Below, one piece after another: positions 36,996 through 46,463 of a DNA stretch of 64,000 nt. Both the position numbers and the translations under genes were made by a program. Under the pieces are notes generated by a model. That model was given only the letters and a program-made list of their open reading frames with translations. It was not told the origin of the DNA and ran no database searches. The DNA comes from Sulfobacillus thermosulfidooxidans DSM 9293 (lineage in GTDB: Bacteria; Bacillota; Sulfobacillia; Sulfobacillales; Sulfobacillaceae), in contig NZ_FWWY01000002.1 of assembly GCF_900176145.1 (NCBI RefSeq), forward strand, positions 184,657 through 248,656, written 5' to 3'. The number at the start of each line of letters is the position of its first letter. Position 1 is the first letter of the stretch.

Positions 36996-37369
36996 GCCGA
37001 TGCGGTGCGCCAGGCCACCCGGCACAAACAGGTGTTTTACCGCCACGCCTTGCGGTTGGATAGTTCGTGGGGGACAAGAACGGACGAACGGACGCCAAAT
37101 CATCAAACGTGACCGGGCACGAGCGATTGCCCGCGGACGCCCTGGCTGATCCCCTGCAATGGGTAGAGCGCATCGAGCAACGCAACCACTTGTACGCAGG
37201 TATGGAGGCATTAACCACGTGGGAATGGCAGGTGCTTTGGGATGTGGCCGACGGGTTATCTTATGGCGAGATTGCCCGGATTCGCGGACGGCACCCGAAG
37301 GCTGTAGACAACGCCTTACAACGCGCCCGGCGTAAACTCCGGCAGTATTGGGCGACCGAAAAGGAGTAA
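36996..37369 (+). pseudogene. Sigma factor, region 4 half, beyond IS66
   Basis: Removing the IS and one target copy joins RRRL to ADAVRQATRHKQVFYRH, continuing the sigma frame. A second defect follows: in the run of five G at about 37068-37073 the frame must shift by one (one G seems lost) to reach the region 4 segment MEALTTWEWQVLWDVADGLSY, then HPKAVDNALQRARRKLRQY, which binds the -35 box. The gene is therefore broken twice. GTG 37067 could start a short region-4-only protein of 100 residues. Confidence 0.8.
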
Positions 37370-37439
37370 GCATCCCCACCAACGCCCCCCTCCCAGAGAG
37401 GCACCACATGACATAGGCCATGCGATCGGACTCGCTGAC

Positions 37440-37625
37440 GATCACGGCCCCCTACCACGAATACGGACATTGACAGACTGGGCGCGTGGTCTGGGGATCT
37501 ACGGTATGGCGACCGAAGGGGACACGGAGAGTCATAGCATGACTCTCCGTCAAGAAGGCGGGGCCGGCCAAGGCTACTTGTGGGTGCATACAGCCCCACA
37601 ATGGATGACTCAGATGCCACGGACC
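37440..37625 (+). pseudogene. EAL-domain C-terminal remnant
   Basis: The frame ending TDWARGLGIYGMATEGDTES, then AGQGYLWVHTAPQWMTQM mirrors the last 60 residues of the GGDEF-PAS-EAL protein (TDWAHGLGSKVIAEGVETES; AGQGYFWAHPMPQWITQM). The DNA also aligns over about 170 bases with 31110-31270. The catalytic AEGVETE is altered to ATEGDTE, and no upstream domain is present. It is a decayed duplicate. Confidence 0.75.
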
Positions 37626-37631
37626 CCGCCA

Positions 37632-38465
37632 CTATGCCCTGTGTTGTGCTAATGATAATTGATGAATTTTTTCCCTCACCCCATCCCCAATGAGTCGTTG
37701 GATTTCTCGCTGGACATCGCGCGGTTTCTTATCAGGCAATTGATGTACGGTTTGCCACCAAATCCGGCGCAATTCGGTGCCAAAGTTCATTTTCGCAATG
37801 CCATGCGTGCGCAGCGTGTCATACATATCTTGGGAGACGCCACTGGCGCCATGAAGAACGAGCGGGACAGGACAGACCGCATGAATGGCGGCGAGCCGGG
37901 CGACATCAATGTGGGAGCCAGCCACGTGCGTGGCATGATGATTCCCAATGGCGACAGCGAGCGCATCGACATCGGTCGCTTCCACAAAAGCCACGGCCTC
38001 TTCGGGAGAGGTCAAGTGGGCCCATTCGGGAGGTTCCCCCGGTTTGGATACATGGCCAATTTCGGCTTCCACGAGAACGCCGCGGGCATGGGCCCATTGG
38101 ACCACTTGTTGGGTTTGGCGCACATTCTCCGCAAACGGTAAAGCAGATCCGTCATACATTACGGAGGTAAATCCCCACGCCAAGGCTTGTTGAACATCCT
38201 CCAAGGCCGTCGCATGATCCAAATGCCAAGAAATCGGCGATGGTAAGGGATCCAGTACGGTCGACATCAGCGTGGTAAGGACATCATATCCCCAAATCGA
38301 TAGGGTCTCGGGGGTGAGTTGGATAAACATCGGAACCGGTTCTGCGTGAAGAGCTTGGGCAATCCCTAATAACATTTCCGGATTGTCGGCGTTGATGCCT
38401 AAGAGAACCCGCTGCGTGCGGGCAAAGTCGGCGAGAATATCGCGTAATGCGTGACGAGCCATCAT
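37632..38465 (-). CDS. Class II sugar-bisphosphate aldolase (GatY/KbaY/FbaA-like)
   Basis: 277 residues, start ATG 38465, five bases after AAGGAGG. The class II aldolase motifs are clear: SWHLDHATALEDVQQAL (zinc His and catalytic Asp region), VLVEAEIGHV, AIGNHHATHVAG (zinc His) and PLVLHGASGVS (zinc His). It cleaves tagatose- or fructose-1,6-bisphosphate to triose phosphates. Last gene of an operon with a PfkB kinase and AgaS, so tagatose-1,6-bisphosphate is the likely substrate. Confidence 0.85.
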   Translation of the reverse strand: MMARHALRDILADFARTQRVLLGINADNPEMLLGIAQALHAEPVPMFIQLTPETLSIWGYDVLTTLMSTVLDPLPSPISWHLDHATALEDVQQALAWGFTSVMYDGSALPFAENVRQTQQVVQWAHARGVLVEAEIGHVSKPGEPPEWAHLTSPEEAVAFVEATDVDALAVAIGNHHATHVAGSHIDVARLAAIHAVCPVPLVLHGASGVSQDMYDTLRTHGIAKMNFGTELRRIWWQTVHQLPDKKPRDVQREIQRLIGDGVREKIHQLSLAQHRA

Positions 38466-38638
38466 GGAAGCCTCCTTGTGAATCAACGTGTGCATCGAAG
38501 TCGGACGGTATGCCACAACGGGGTTGGCGGAAGACGTGACCCATGTCATGCCCGCCACTGGATGACGGACCTGATGCGTCCCCACAGATCACCGCGGTGA
38601 TGACGGCATGGCTGCGCGGCGCCATGGTCCCCCTGAAG

Positions 38639-39529
38639 TCACGTGTGGGATTGTCGCCATTGGGATTCGAGGTGTACCAAGACATCCCTATCAATGTCGG
38701 CGATGCCTGCGGTGACGACACTGGCGGATGCCGCCATCACGGCGTAACCGAGCGCGTCAGCCCAGGATTGCTGCTGCGATAAGGCGTGCACCAACGCGCC
38801 AACCAAGACATCGCCCGCTCCGACCGGATTTTGCACCGGGACAGCGGGGGCCCGAATGGTTTGAGGAGTGTCCGATTCCGCGGGATACCACAGAACGCCA
38901 TCCGCTCCTTGCGTGATCACGCGGTGTTGCGGCCGGGGACTTAACGCACCCATCGGCAGTTGATCATATTCTTGGCGGTTGGGACAGATGGCGCTCACCC
39001 CGGCTTCCCACGCCGCGATTAAAGGGTCGCCAGCCAGGTCGGCGATAATTCCTTGGCAGTGGGGGCGAAGCGTGTTGACCCATAGGGTGATGTCATCGGC
39101 AGACAATCCCGGGGGCAGGCTGCCCGATATCGTCACCCAGTCGTGCGGTTGCAGATGGTCACGCACCTGGCATAACAGGGAATGACTGGTCTCGGGAGAG
39201 ACCCAGGGACCGTGTCCCCGAATCTCTGTCACGTGCTGAGAGTCCAAGAGGCTGAGGCAAAGCCGCGAGGACTCTGTTGTCGTAGCTACGAGATACGGGA
39301 TCTGTTGCGCTGTTAACGCTTGCAGAATCCAGTCCCCGACGGCTCCCCCATAAAATCCCACGGCAGTGACATCCCCTCCGAGTTGCTGAATGGCGCGGGC
39401 GACGTTATTGCCTTTGCCCCCCGCATAGCCTGTCCAGGACACCTGGTTATACGTGTGGCCGCTATATAGGGTCGTGGGCAATGTCATAACCACATCCCAC
39501 GAGGGATTAAAGGTGACGGCATAGATCAT
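38639..39529 (-). CDS. PfkB-family phosphosugar kinase (1-phosphofructokinase/tagatose-6-P kinase type)
   Basis: 296 residues. The start ATG 39529 overlaps the deoR stop (ATGA). Signatures: TFNPSWDVVM at the N-terminus, the GYAGGKGNNVARAIQQLGG motif, WVTISGSLPPG and the C-terminal NPVGAGDVLVGAL with the catalytic Asp. FruK and LacC share this pattern. With the aldolase downstream and AgaS upstream, phosphorylation of tagatose-6-phosphate is the best guess. A 173-base spacer without a gene separates it from the aldolase gene. Confidence 0.85.
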   Translation of the reverse strand: MIYAVTFNPSWDVVMTLPTTLYSGHTYNQVSWTGYAGGKGNNVARAIQQLGGDVTAVGFYGGAVGDWILQALTAQQIPYLVATTTESSRLCLSLLDSQHVTEIRGHGPWVSPETSHSLLCQVRDHLQPHDWVTISGSLPPGLSADDITLWVNTLRPHCQGIIADLAGDPLIAAWEAGVSAICPNRQEYDQLPMGALSPRPQHRVITQGADGVLWYPAESDTPQTIRAPAVPVQNPVGAGDVLVGALVHALSQQQSWADALGYAVMAASASVVTAGIADIDRDVLVHLESQWRQSHT

Positions 39530-40359
39530 GTGTGGTCCTCCAACGCGACGGTTTGCCAAATGCCGACCGTCTGCGCTGCATTCATCGTGGGATGAGGCAT
39601 GACAGGCCACTCTTTAAGCAGTGACGCCGCTTGACACCCAGTGGCCACATAATCAATGTCGTTCCATGCCAGCATGCGGTAGAGGGCATTGCGTTGCATT
39701 TTACTATGGTCGGCAATAATGAGAACATGATCGGCGGCCCGGCGAAACCCTTGGCCTAACACCGCTTCATCACTAGCCGTCGTGGTGATGCCAACGCGGG
39801 GATGCACACCATTGGCGCCGAGAATGGCCCAGTCGAGATGGAGGCCTGTGAGCCCTTGGAGGGCCATCGATCCCGTGGTTTCATAGTTGTAGGGACGTAA
39901 GTCTCCGCCAATGACCACGACCGGGATCTCAGCTTGGGTCAACTGGTAGGCAATGTTAATGGCATTGGTGACGACAGTGAGGGCTTTGGGATTCTTGGCC
40001 AGCTGGGTCGCCACACGGGTCGTCGTGGTGCCCCCGTTCAGGCCAATCACGGCGCCCTCGGGAAGCCACTCGACGACAAGGGCGGCCAGATCGTCTTTCT
40101 CTTCCGGAAATAAGGCGGTTTTATCATGAAACCATTGTTCCGTATCCTGAATGTCCAGACCGACGGCGCCATGATACCGGCGAATCTGAGGTTCGCGCAT
40201 CATCAGTTCGTGAATATCCCGGCGAATGGTGGCGAGCGAACAAGAAAACGTGTCGGCCAATTCTTGCACCGTAATCGTTCCCGCTTGCTTGAGCCGTGAT
40301 AAGATGGCGAGCTGGCGTTCCCGGGCGTTTCGCGGGGCATCACTCGGGGAAGTCATCAT
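39526..40359 (-). CDS. DeoR-family transcriptional regulator
   Basis: 277 residues. N-terminal HTH (TVQELADTFSCSLATIRRDIHEL) and a C-terminal phosphosugar-sensor domain with GAVIGLNGGTTTTRVA and LIIADHSKM. It is translated between agaS and the kinase, with overlaps at both ends. AgaR/LacR-type members repress amino-sugar and tagatose pathways and respond to phosphorylated intermediates. It probably regulates this operon and perhaps the divergent permease. Confidence 0.85.
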   Translation of the reverse strand: MMTSPSDAPRNARERQLAILSRLKQAGTITVQELADTFSCSLATIRRDIHELMMREPQIRRYHGAVGLDIQDTEQWFHDKTALFPEEKDDLAALVVEWLPEGAVIGLNGGTTTTRVATQLAKNPKALTVVTNAINIAYQLTQAEIPVVVIGGDLRPYNYETTGSMALQGLTGLHLDWAILGANGVHPRVGITTTASDEAVLGQGFRRAADHVLIIADHSKMQRNALYRMLAWNDIDYVATGCQAASLLKEWPVMPHPTMNAAQTVGIWQTVALEDHT

Positions 40360-41359
40360 GGTCTAATTCCACCACCTGGGTAATATTGGCCGGATGATCC
40401 GGATCCTTATTTACGAGCAGCGTCCAATGCCACGCTAAATATTGTAACGGAATTACGGCGAAGGGACCGAAGGCCCTATCGGGACCCGAAGCCGGGAGCT
40501 GGATCGTCGGATAGCGTCCCGGCGAATCATGCCACTGGGGTTGCGCAATAACAAGCACCCGACCTTGTCGATGCATTAAATCACGCACGACCGTGATTTC
40601 CTGCGATCGATGGCGTGTTTGGCCTAAGACGACGATGAGATCGTCGGGCGTGAGGCTGCCCCATGGCCCATGGCGAAACTCCATCGGCGCATAGGCCATG
40701 GCACACTGATTCGACATTTCTTGGGCTTTTAAGGCTCCTTCTTGCGCAATGCCGTATCGAACGCCACTGCCTAGCACGTAGAGACGGCGGGGAGGACGTC
40801 CATCCAATAAGGGCGGGATGACCGCGGCGGCTTGCTGGACCATATCGTTGGCACCAGCAATGAACGTCTCAGGTAAGAGCGCGGAGGTAGCCGTTAACTG
40901 CAAAACCTGTTGAAGGAGAAAAAGCATGCTGCTAAAGGATTGCACCATCACGATGGTCGCGTCTTCTCCCTGTGGGGACAAAAGGAGATGATCCGCGTGC
41001 GTAGCCAAGGGACTGTCGGCGTGACACGTGACGGCGATAACGGGCCATGCAACTTCCCGCGCGGCCTGCATCGCCCAGAGAGCCTCTGACGTGGTCCCGG
41101 ACCGCGAAATGATGATCAGACACCCTGTACCGCGTAAAGCGATTTCCGGTTCTAAGATCAGATCCGTGGAGGCGACGGCGCGCGCCTCTATCCCGAGGGA
41201 AAGCGCATAGTGCGCAGCGGTTTGAGCGAGATAATAGGACGATCCACTGCCGCTGAACACATAGGGGCCAGAACACGGCAAGGGCTGTGCCCACGGTAAT
41301 GCGGCCTGCCAGGCCGCAGCTTGATGTTGGATCAGGTGATACACCTGTGTACCGCGCAT
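40340..41359 (-). CDS. agaS: SIS-domain sugar-phosphate isomerase/deaminase (AgaS-like)
   Basis: 339 residues with two SIS domains: VFSGSGSSYYLAQTAAHYAL and IIISRSGTTSEALWAM in the first, YVLGSGVRYGIAQEGALKAQEM and PMEFRHGPWGSL in the second. This layout is shared by AgaS and the GlmS isomerase half. AgaS deaminates galactosamine-6-phosphate to tagatose-6-phosphate, which suits the kinase and aldolase encoded downstream. The glutaminase domain of GlmS is absent. First gene of the leftward operon. Confidence 0.8.
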   Translation of the reverse strand: MRGTQVYHLIQHQAAAWQAALPWAQPLPCSGPYVFSGSGSSYYLAQTAAHYALSLGIEARAVASTDLILEPEIALRGTGCLIIISRSGTTSEALWAMQAAREVAWPVIAVTCHADSPLATHADHLLLSPQGEDATIVMVQSFSSMLFLLQQVLQLTATSALLPETFIAGANDMVQQAAAVIPPLLDGRPPRRLYVLGSGVRYGIAQEGALKAQEMSNQCAMAYAPMEFRHGPWGSLTPDDLIVVLGQTRHRSQEITVVRDLMHRQGRVLVIAQPQWHDSPGRYPTIQLPASGPDRAFGPFAVIPLQYLAWHWTLLVNKDPDHPANITQVVELDHDDFPE

Positions 41360-41572
41360 AATAAACGGTTCTCCTTTTTTGGCGATCGAAAACGATCACA
41401 AAATGTCATATTTCACAAATATTTTTTAGAAACATGATTCTATTATGCACAAAATTACACGCGTGTGCTAGGATAAACGCATAAACTCGTTGTAAAAATC
41501 CTTGTAGGGATCATTATAGTAAATTGTCGCGCTTGTTTGTCTATTTTGATGATAGAAAGGAGATTTTTCACA
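41360..41572. promoter_or_regulatory. Divergent promoter region, agaS operon / permease operon
   Basis: AT-rich 213-base region between two divergent starts. On the plus strand TTGTAA (about 41490) and TATAGT (about 41515) can form a promoter for the permease, whose site AAAGGAG lies at 41557-41563. Near agaS, repeats of the type CGATCGAAAACGATCA and CATATTTCACAAATATT could be binding sites of the DeoR-type regulator. All assignments are by eye. Confidence 0.45.
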
Positions 41573-42767
41573 ATGGCACGAACTGGCCAGGAGAACCCCC
41601 GTTTCATTCGCGCTCTCGGGCTGTTTTCAGCAACGGCGGTCAATATGTCACAAATGGTGGGAATTGGGCCTTTTATTACCATTCCGCTTATCTTATCGGC
41701 CATGGGGGGGCCCCAAGCAATACTGGGATGGATTGTGGGAGCGCTGTTGGCAATGGCCGATGGCCTCGTGTGGAGCGAATTAGGGGCGGCCATGCCCGGC
41801 ACTGGTGGATCCTATGTGTATTTGCGGGAAGCCTATCAGTATTATAGTGGGAAATTGATCCCGTTCCTTTTTGTATGGTCGACATTGCTGGCAACACCCT
41901 TGATTATGTCGACGGGAATGATCGGCATGGCAAATTATCTCGGGTACTTTTGGCATGGAATGACGCCCTTGGATACGAAATTAGTGGCTGCAGGGATCAC
42001 GATTATTACCGTGGCGTTATTATATCGACGGATTGATTCCATTGCTCGCATTACACAGGTGCTCTGGGGTGGTATGATTCTGACCGTCTTGATAGTGATT
42101 GTGGCGGCGGCCACGCATTTTCATCCTCGGTTAGCATTTTCATATCCGCCGGGCGCGTTTGCTTTGACACCGAAATTCTTCGCAGGCCTAGGCGCGGGCC
42201 TATTGATTGCCATTTATGATTATTTAGGATATTATACGACGGCTTACCTAGGGGATGAAGTGAAAAATCCCGGCAAAGTGATTCCGGGGTCGATTCTTTT
42301 AGCAATTCTTGCCGTGGCAGTGATCGATTTGTCCATGAATATCGGCATCATTGGGGTAGTCCCCTGGCAAGAAGCCGCGAAATCGACTACGATTGGGACG
42401 TTGTTTATGGAAAAAGCCTGGGGCCCCACCGGTGCGACCATTCTCGCACTACTTATCTTGTGGACGGCTTTTGCGTCGGTGTACACGGGACTTTTGGGCG
42501 GATCCCGTCTACCCTATAACGCGGCCCGTGACAAACTCTTTTTTAAGAGTTTTGGGATACTGCATCCGCGATTAAAATTTCCGTATATTTCCTTATTAGT
42601 TATGGGAGGATTTACGGCGATTTTCAGCTTTTTTAGTCTATCTGCCATCATTAATGCCTTGATGGCCATTTCGATTGTGGTGCAATTTATTGGCCAAGTA
42701 ATTGCCCTCACCCTACTCCGGATCAAACAACCGGAGCTACATCGCCCGTTTCGTCAATGGTTGTATC
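41573..42767 (+). pseudogene. APC-superfamily permease, N-terminal part, interrupted by IS
   Basis: ATG 41573 follows AAAGGAG. Ten or so membrane segments are intact; typical APC motifs are SQMVGIGPFITIPLIL near the N-terminus, SELGAAMPGTGGSYVYLREAY, and GDEVKNPGKVIPGSIL. After RPFRQWLY at base 42767 the sequence enters an IS1634-type element and reads 30 or so foreign residues. The remaining 70 codons are at 46252-46463, and excision with one copy of the duplication would restore a 468-residue protein. Substrate unknown; the flanking amino-sugar genes suggest a wall-derived compound. Confidence 0.9.
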
Positions 42768-42808
42768 ACGTATTTCGCACCCTTTGGTACGTGGTTTGGG
42801 CATTTTTT

Positions 42809-43811
42809 TTATTCCCGTTTCGGAGGGTTGGGGGGCTCCGTATACACGGTCTCGGGTAACGCTAAGGCCTCCAAAATGGCCAAAAATGTCGCCTGAAAGC
42901 GTTGCGGTACGGCGACTTGCCGCGCCCCTGACGGCAACGGAATCACCTGGACGGAATGGAGGTGTCGGATGATTTCGTGGCCCGTCGGGTGCGTGAGCAC
43001 CCGCCGCGCCGGCGAGGGAATGGACACGGCACTGCGGCGCGCGCGCCGCTCCATCACACTATATAACAAGCACGCCATCAGGAGCACATAGCCTAACGCT
43101 TCCACCCGTTCGGGCTTTTTCACAAACAAGGCATCCACAAACAACGGATCTTTCAAAAAGTGGAAATGGCGTTCACAGTGCACTTGCCCTTTATATTCCT
43201 GCAAGAGGGCACGCGCGTCCCAGTCGCGGCGATCTAACGGGGTGATCAACACGAAGGTGGCCTGGCGTTCCCATTCGCGTTGCCGTTGGGCGGCGTTCAC
43301 CGCGCCGATGGTGGCCGTGACGCGCCACCCGATTTTGGTCTGGGGTTCCTCCGTTTTCGGCGGTCGGCCCCGGCGGCTACGGGGGAGGCGCTGCACTTCT
43401 TCATGGAGGGTCGTCTCCACCGCAAACCACGCAGTTTCGCGGCGGGCTTGCCACTGGCGGGCCGCCTGAGCGGCGTCCTCGCGACAGTCATAGAGCGTCT
43501 GGGACAGGACGTGGGCGGCGTCGGCCAAGGCTTTGCGGGCGTTGGCGATTTGCTGATCCAGGGTTTTTTCTTTGTGGGTCTCCAGCCGGGAAGATCGGTA
43601 GACGACCAGCCGATAGGGCACGTCATCGATCATAGCCTGTTGCTCGGAGGCCCAATACTCCGCCGCGTCGCGGCGGGCGGCGACCGACCCGAGGAAGGTC
43701 CAGGCATCTTGAGCCCACGCCGTCTCTTTCGCGGTCTGCGCCACGGCAAATGTCGAAGGACACCGCGAGATGAAGCGGAGGTTGGCCTGACGCAGGCCGG
43801 CGAGATTGGGC
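42809..43811 (-). pseudogene. IS1634-type transposase, C-terminal half
   Basis: About 330 residues in frame from the nested-IS junction: NLAGLRQANLRFISRCPSTF, a long helical insertion, VLITPLDRRDWDARALLQEYKGQ with the late catalytic Glu region QVHCERHFHFLKDP, and YVLLMACLLYSVMERRAR. The pattern is that of IS1634/IS4-group DDE enzymes. The first half is at 45430-46167; junction residues SLVTK and PNLAG join in frame once the nested IS and one GGGC are removed. Confidence 0.85.
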
Positions 43812-43925
43812 CTATTAAGCCCCCAAATGCTTCTAGACATCTCCTACGCAAAGCGATACGATCCCATACAGTTATCGCTGCGGAAAATTCTGACATCATT
43901 TTCATCATGAAAGGATGTGAACCCC

Positions 43926-44234
43926 ATGGGAGAGTCGAAAACAATCACCCCAGAATTGAAAGCCCAGTGCATCCAAGAAGCGCTGGACATCCGGAATGCG
44001 GCGGCTGTCGCCCGCCGGCATGGGTTATCGGTTCGTCTCGTACAAAAATGGGTGCAAACGGCCACGAAACACGGGACACCCGAAGAAGCGCGTGCCTTAA
44101 AGAAAGCTTTACAGCAAGCCACTACGGAAAATCACCAGTTGAAACAATTATTAGGGGAGAAAGATTTAGAGATTGCGATATTGCATGATCTCCTAAAAAA
44201 AGCCCCCCGGGCCTCTCTGACCGATGTGAAGTAG
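43926..44234 (+). CDS. IS3-type transposase OrfA
   Basis: 102 residues from ATG 43926, after AAAGGATGTG. HTH (ALDIRNAAAVARRHGLSVRL, VQKWVQ) and a coiled coil (KKALQQATTENHQLKQLLGEK). Near its end the run of seven A followed by G (44195-44202) is a classical -1 slippery site. The -1 frame is open from there into orfB, so an OrfAB fusion transposase can be made. Confidence 0.9.
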   Translation: MGESKTITPELKAQCIQEALDIRNAAAVARRHGLSVRLVQKWVQTATKHGTPEEARALKKALQQATTENHQLKQLLGEKDLEIAILHDLLKKAPRASLTDVK

Positions 44235-44281
44235 CCCATCGGTGGATCCAGCAGGGATACCCGCCTACCCGCGTTTGTCAG

Positions 44282-45175
44282 TTGGCGGGAGTGGCCCGGG
44301 CCACGTATTACGCATGGCGCGCTCGAAGACAGCGTCCGGCGTCCTGGACGCCGAAACGCGGGGGAGGTCGACCCCGGCGGGGCTATGTGTGGACGGCAAA
44401 CGACACCAAAGTGGCGGAAGGGCAGGTCCTGGAATGGCTCAGCGAGTTTATCATCGCGGGAGACGGTCAGGCTTATGGATATCGGAAGTTGACGACATGG
44501 CTCCGACGAGAACACGGATTGATCATCAACAAAAAGACGGTCTATCGTCTCTTGCGATCCGCCGATCTCTTACAAGGACAACCCTTGCGGCCCTCCGGAA
44601 ACCGACCGCCCCGTGTTCTGGCCGCCAATCGGATGGTGACGGGCCCCAATCAACTCTGGGAAATGGATTTGAAATACGGATACATTGCGGGAGAAGATCG
44701 GTTTTTTTATCTCTGCAGTGTCATCGATGTCTTTGATCGATGCATTCTGGCGTATCATCTCGGATCTCACTGTACCGCTGTTCAAGCCTTAGGCGCCTTG
44801 GAAGGCGCCGTGCGAGCTCGCCAAGCCGACTGGGGTAACCACGTTCCGGTGATTCGCACCGACAACGGGCCCCAATTTGTGGCTCAGCGGTGGGCCATAG
44901 GGTGTCAGGTCTTAGGGATAACTCATGAACGCATTCCGGTGGCGACTCCTAACAAGAATGCCCACATCGAATCCTGGCACAGTCTGCTCGAAGGAGAATG
45001 TTGGCGGAATCAGGTCTTTCAGACTTTGGCAGAGGCGTATACAGTGACTGCCGAGTGGATCCGTTTTTACAATGAACGCCGCATGCATGGGAGTTTGCAC
45101 GATTGGGCTCCCGCCGTGTACTATGCACAGTGCCAAACGGGCACCGCACCACCAATTCACCCGGTGCGGTGTTAA
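44282..45175 (+). CDS. IS3-type transposase OrfB (DDE integrase)
   Basis: 297 residues counted from TTG 44282; the frame is open upstream to the slippery site at 44195, so the real product is probably the OrfAB fusion. HTH_21-like part (AYGYRKLTTWLRREHGL) and rve catalytic domain with LWEMDLKYGYI (Asp), VIRTDNGPQF (Asp) and NKNAHIESWHSLLEGE (Glu). All three catalytic residues are present. A GC-rich tail of about 250 bases separates it from the right end. Confidence 0.9.
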   Translation: MAGVARATYYAWRARRQRPASWTPKRGGGRPRRGYVWTANDTKVAEGQVLEWLSEFIIAGDGQAYGYRKLTTWLRREHGLIINKKTVYRLLRSADLLQGQPLRPSGNRPPRVLAANRMVTGPNQLWEMDLKYGYIAGEDRFFYLCSVIDVFDRCILAYHLGSHCTAVQALGALEGAVRARQADWGNHVPVIRTDNGPQFVAQRWAIGCQVLGITHERIPVATPNKNAHIESWHSLLEGECWRNQVFQTLAEAYTVTAEWIRFYNERRMHGSLHDWAPAVYYAQCQTGTAPPIHPVRC

Positions 45176-45429
45176 GGAGCCAGCCCGAGACGGGCTCGTC
45201 GCTTCGCTCTTGACCGCGGGTTTTTGCCCGGGGGCCGAGGGGGTCCAGAGCGCTGCGGAGCAGCGGCCTCGCGTACTCTGGACGGCCGGCCCGCCGGGCG
45301 GTATCCTCGACGCGGCGAGCGAAGCGGAGGAATGTCCCCTGACTGGATTGGCATTTTTCACCATAACATCGATATCAAGTGAAATATCATGCGAACAGGA
45401 CCATTGTCTAGATATTGGGGGTTAAACCG

Positions 45430-46167
45430 GGGCTTCGTGACTAAGGACGAGTCGGCGACATAGATCACATCGTGAAGCTCTTGGGGCGAAAAGGCGGCCA
45501 CTAACTCCTCAATCATCCGGCGATTGAGGGTTTTGTCCGAGGTATTGCCCGAGGCCACCGACCCAAAGCGCAAGACCCCTTCCCCATTCACAAACACCGT
45601 TAAGAGCACTTGTTTGAGATCGGGGCGCCGATCTTTCGAATGGCCGCGCCGGGGCATCGCACGGGGAGGGACGGCGGCATCGTCGACCGCCGTGGGGTCG
45701 CAGGGCTCTGTGTCGTCTTCGGCGGACCGATAGGCCCCCTGCAACGATCGGGAGGTACTGTCCCAATGCCCCGAACGCAGTTCAATCGCTTCTCGAGCAT
45801 AAGCCTGCGCGGCTACCGCCGTAAACACCGCGGCGGGCCCGGCCTGAAACAGTTTATCCAACGCCCGCCCCAGCGCATCATCGGTAAAATCCGCGGCCGT
45901 ACGGCCGCGCCCGAGCAACAAGGGCACATCCGTTTCTGCGAGACGATCCGGGACGCGATACAGAGGGGATTTGCCCGTCAAAATGTCGAGCACCATCGCC
46001 AAAATGCGTTCACCCGGCGATGTCCGACATTGCTGCGCATCCCAAACCAATAAGGTATTTAAGAGATCCACGAATCCGATAGCATCCGCGATCCCGCGAA
46101 TTACGGGCGCGGCGCCGACAACCCGACTGGGCAACTCGACAAGTTTCATAAAGAGAATATTCGACAC
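45430..46167 (-). pseudogene. IS1634-type transposase, N-terminal half
   Basis: About 246 residues from ATG 46167 (ATG 46149 possible): VELPSRVVGAAPVIRGIADAIGFVDLLN, AMVLDILTGKSPLYRVPDRL, a DSTSRSLQG strand with the first catalytic Asp, and RRGHSKDRRPDLKQVLLTVFVNG, all typical of IS1634. The frame then enters the nested IS after SLVTK. See the other half at 42809-43811. Confidence 0.85.
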
Positions 46168-46251
46168 GCGACCGCCAAATCCTTTGCGAGAACATTCCGT
46201 CTATAATTAATACTAAATGGAAAAATTTAGGTGCGGAAAACCTGTTGTATC

Positions 46252-46463
46252 CTCTCCCGAGTCTCGTAGCCTTTATCGGATGGATCTATATATTTGTATC
46301 GTCGGGATGGCCTGCTATTCGTCTTGCCCTCATATGGACAGTCCTTGGTCTGATTGCATTTATTGTGTGGGCTTACTATGAACGGGTGTGGCCTTTCCAC
46401 CCGCTGAAGGACGAAGTGAAAGAAATGTATGTGGTCTCCTCATCAGCCGGAGCGGAAGACTGA
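46252..46463 (+). pseudogene. APC permease, C-terminal part beyond the IS
   Basis: The frame begins LYPLPSLVAFIGWIYIFVS and gives the last two membrane segments plus a short tail (VWPFHPLKDEVKEMYVVSSS). It continues exactly the frame that breaks at 42767 (QWLY). Its stop TGA overlaps the ATG of the ROK kinase (TGATG), so the permease and kinase were one translational unit before the insertion. Confidence 0.9.

Larger units (their letters stand above)
43812..45429 (+). mobile_element. IS3-type element nested in the IS1634-type transposase
   Basis: 1618 bp. The ends match as imperfect inverted repeats, CTATTAAGCCCCCAA on the left and CGGTTTAACCCCCAA read inward from the right, both followed by a TCTAGACA segment. 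The target duplication is GGGC (43808-43811 and 45430-45433). It carries orfA and orfB in the plus orientation with a -1 frameshift site. The same terminus type occurs at base 210 and at 28679. Confidence 0.9.
42768..46243 (-). mobile_element. IS1634-type element holding a nested IS3-type element
   Basis: Ends are imperfect inverted repeats: ACGTATTTCGCACC on the left and AGGTTTTCCGCACC read inward from the right. An 8-bp target duplication GTTGTATC flanks it (42760-42767 and 46244-46251). Without the nested element and its 4-bp duplication it is about 1854 bp, a normal size for this family. Its transposase is split by the IS at 43812-45429, so it can no longer move by itself. Confidence 0.9.
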
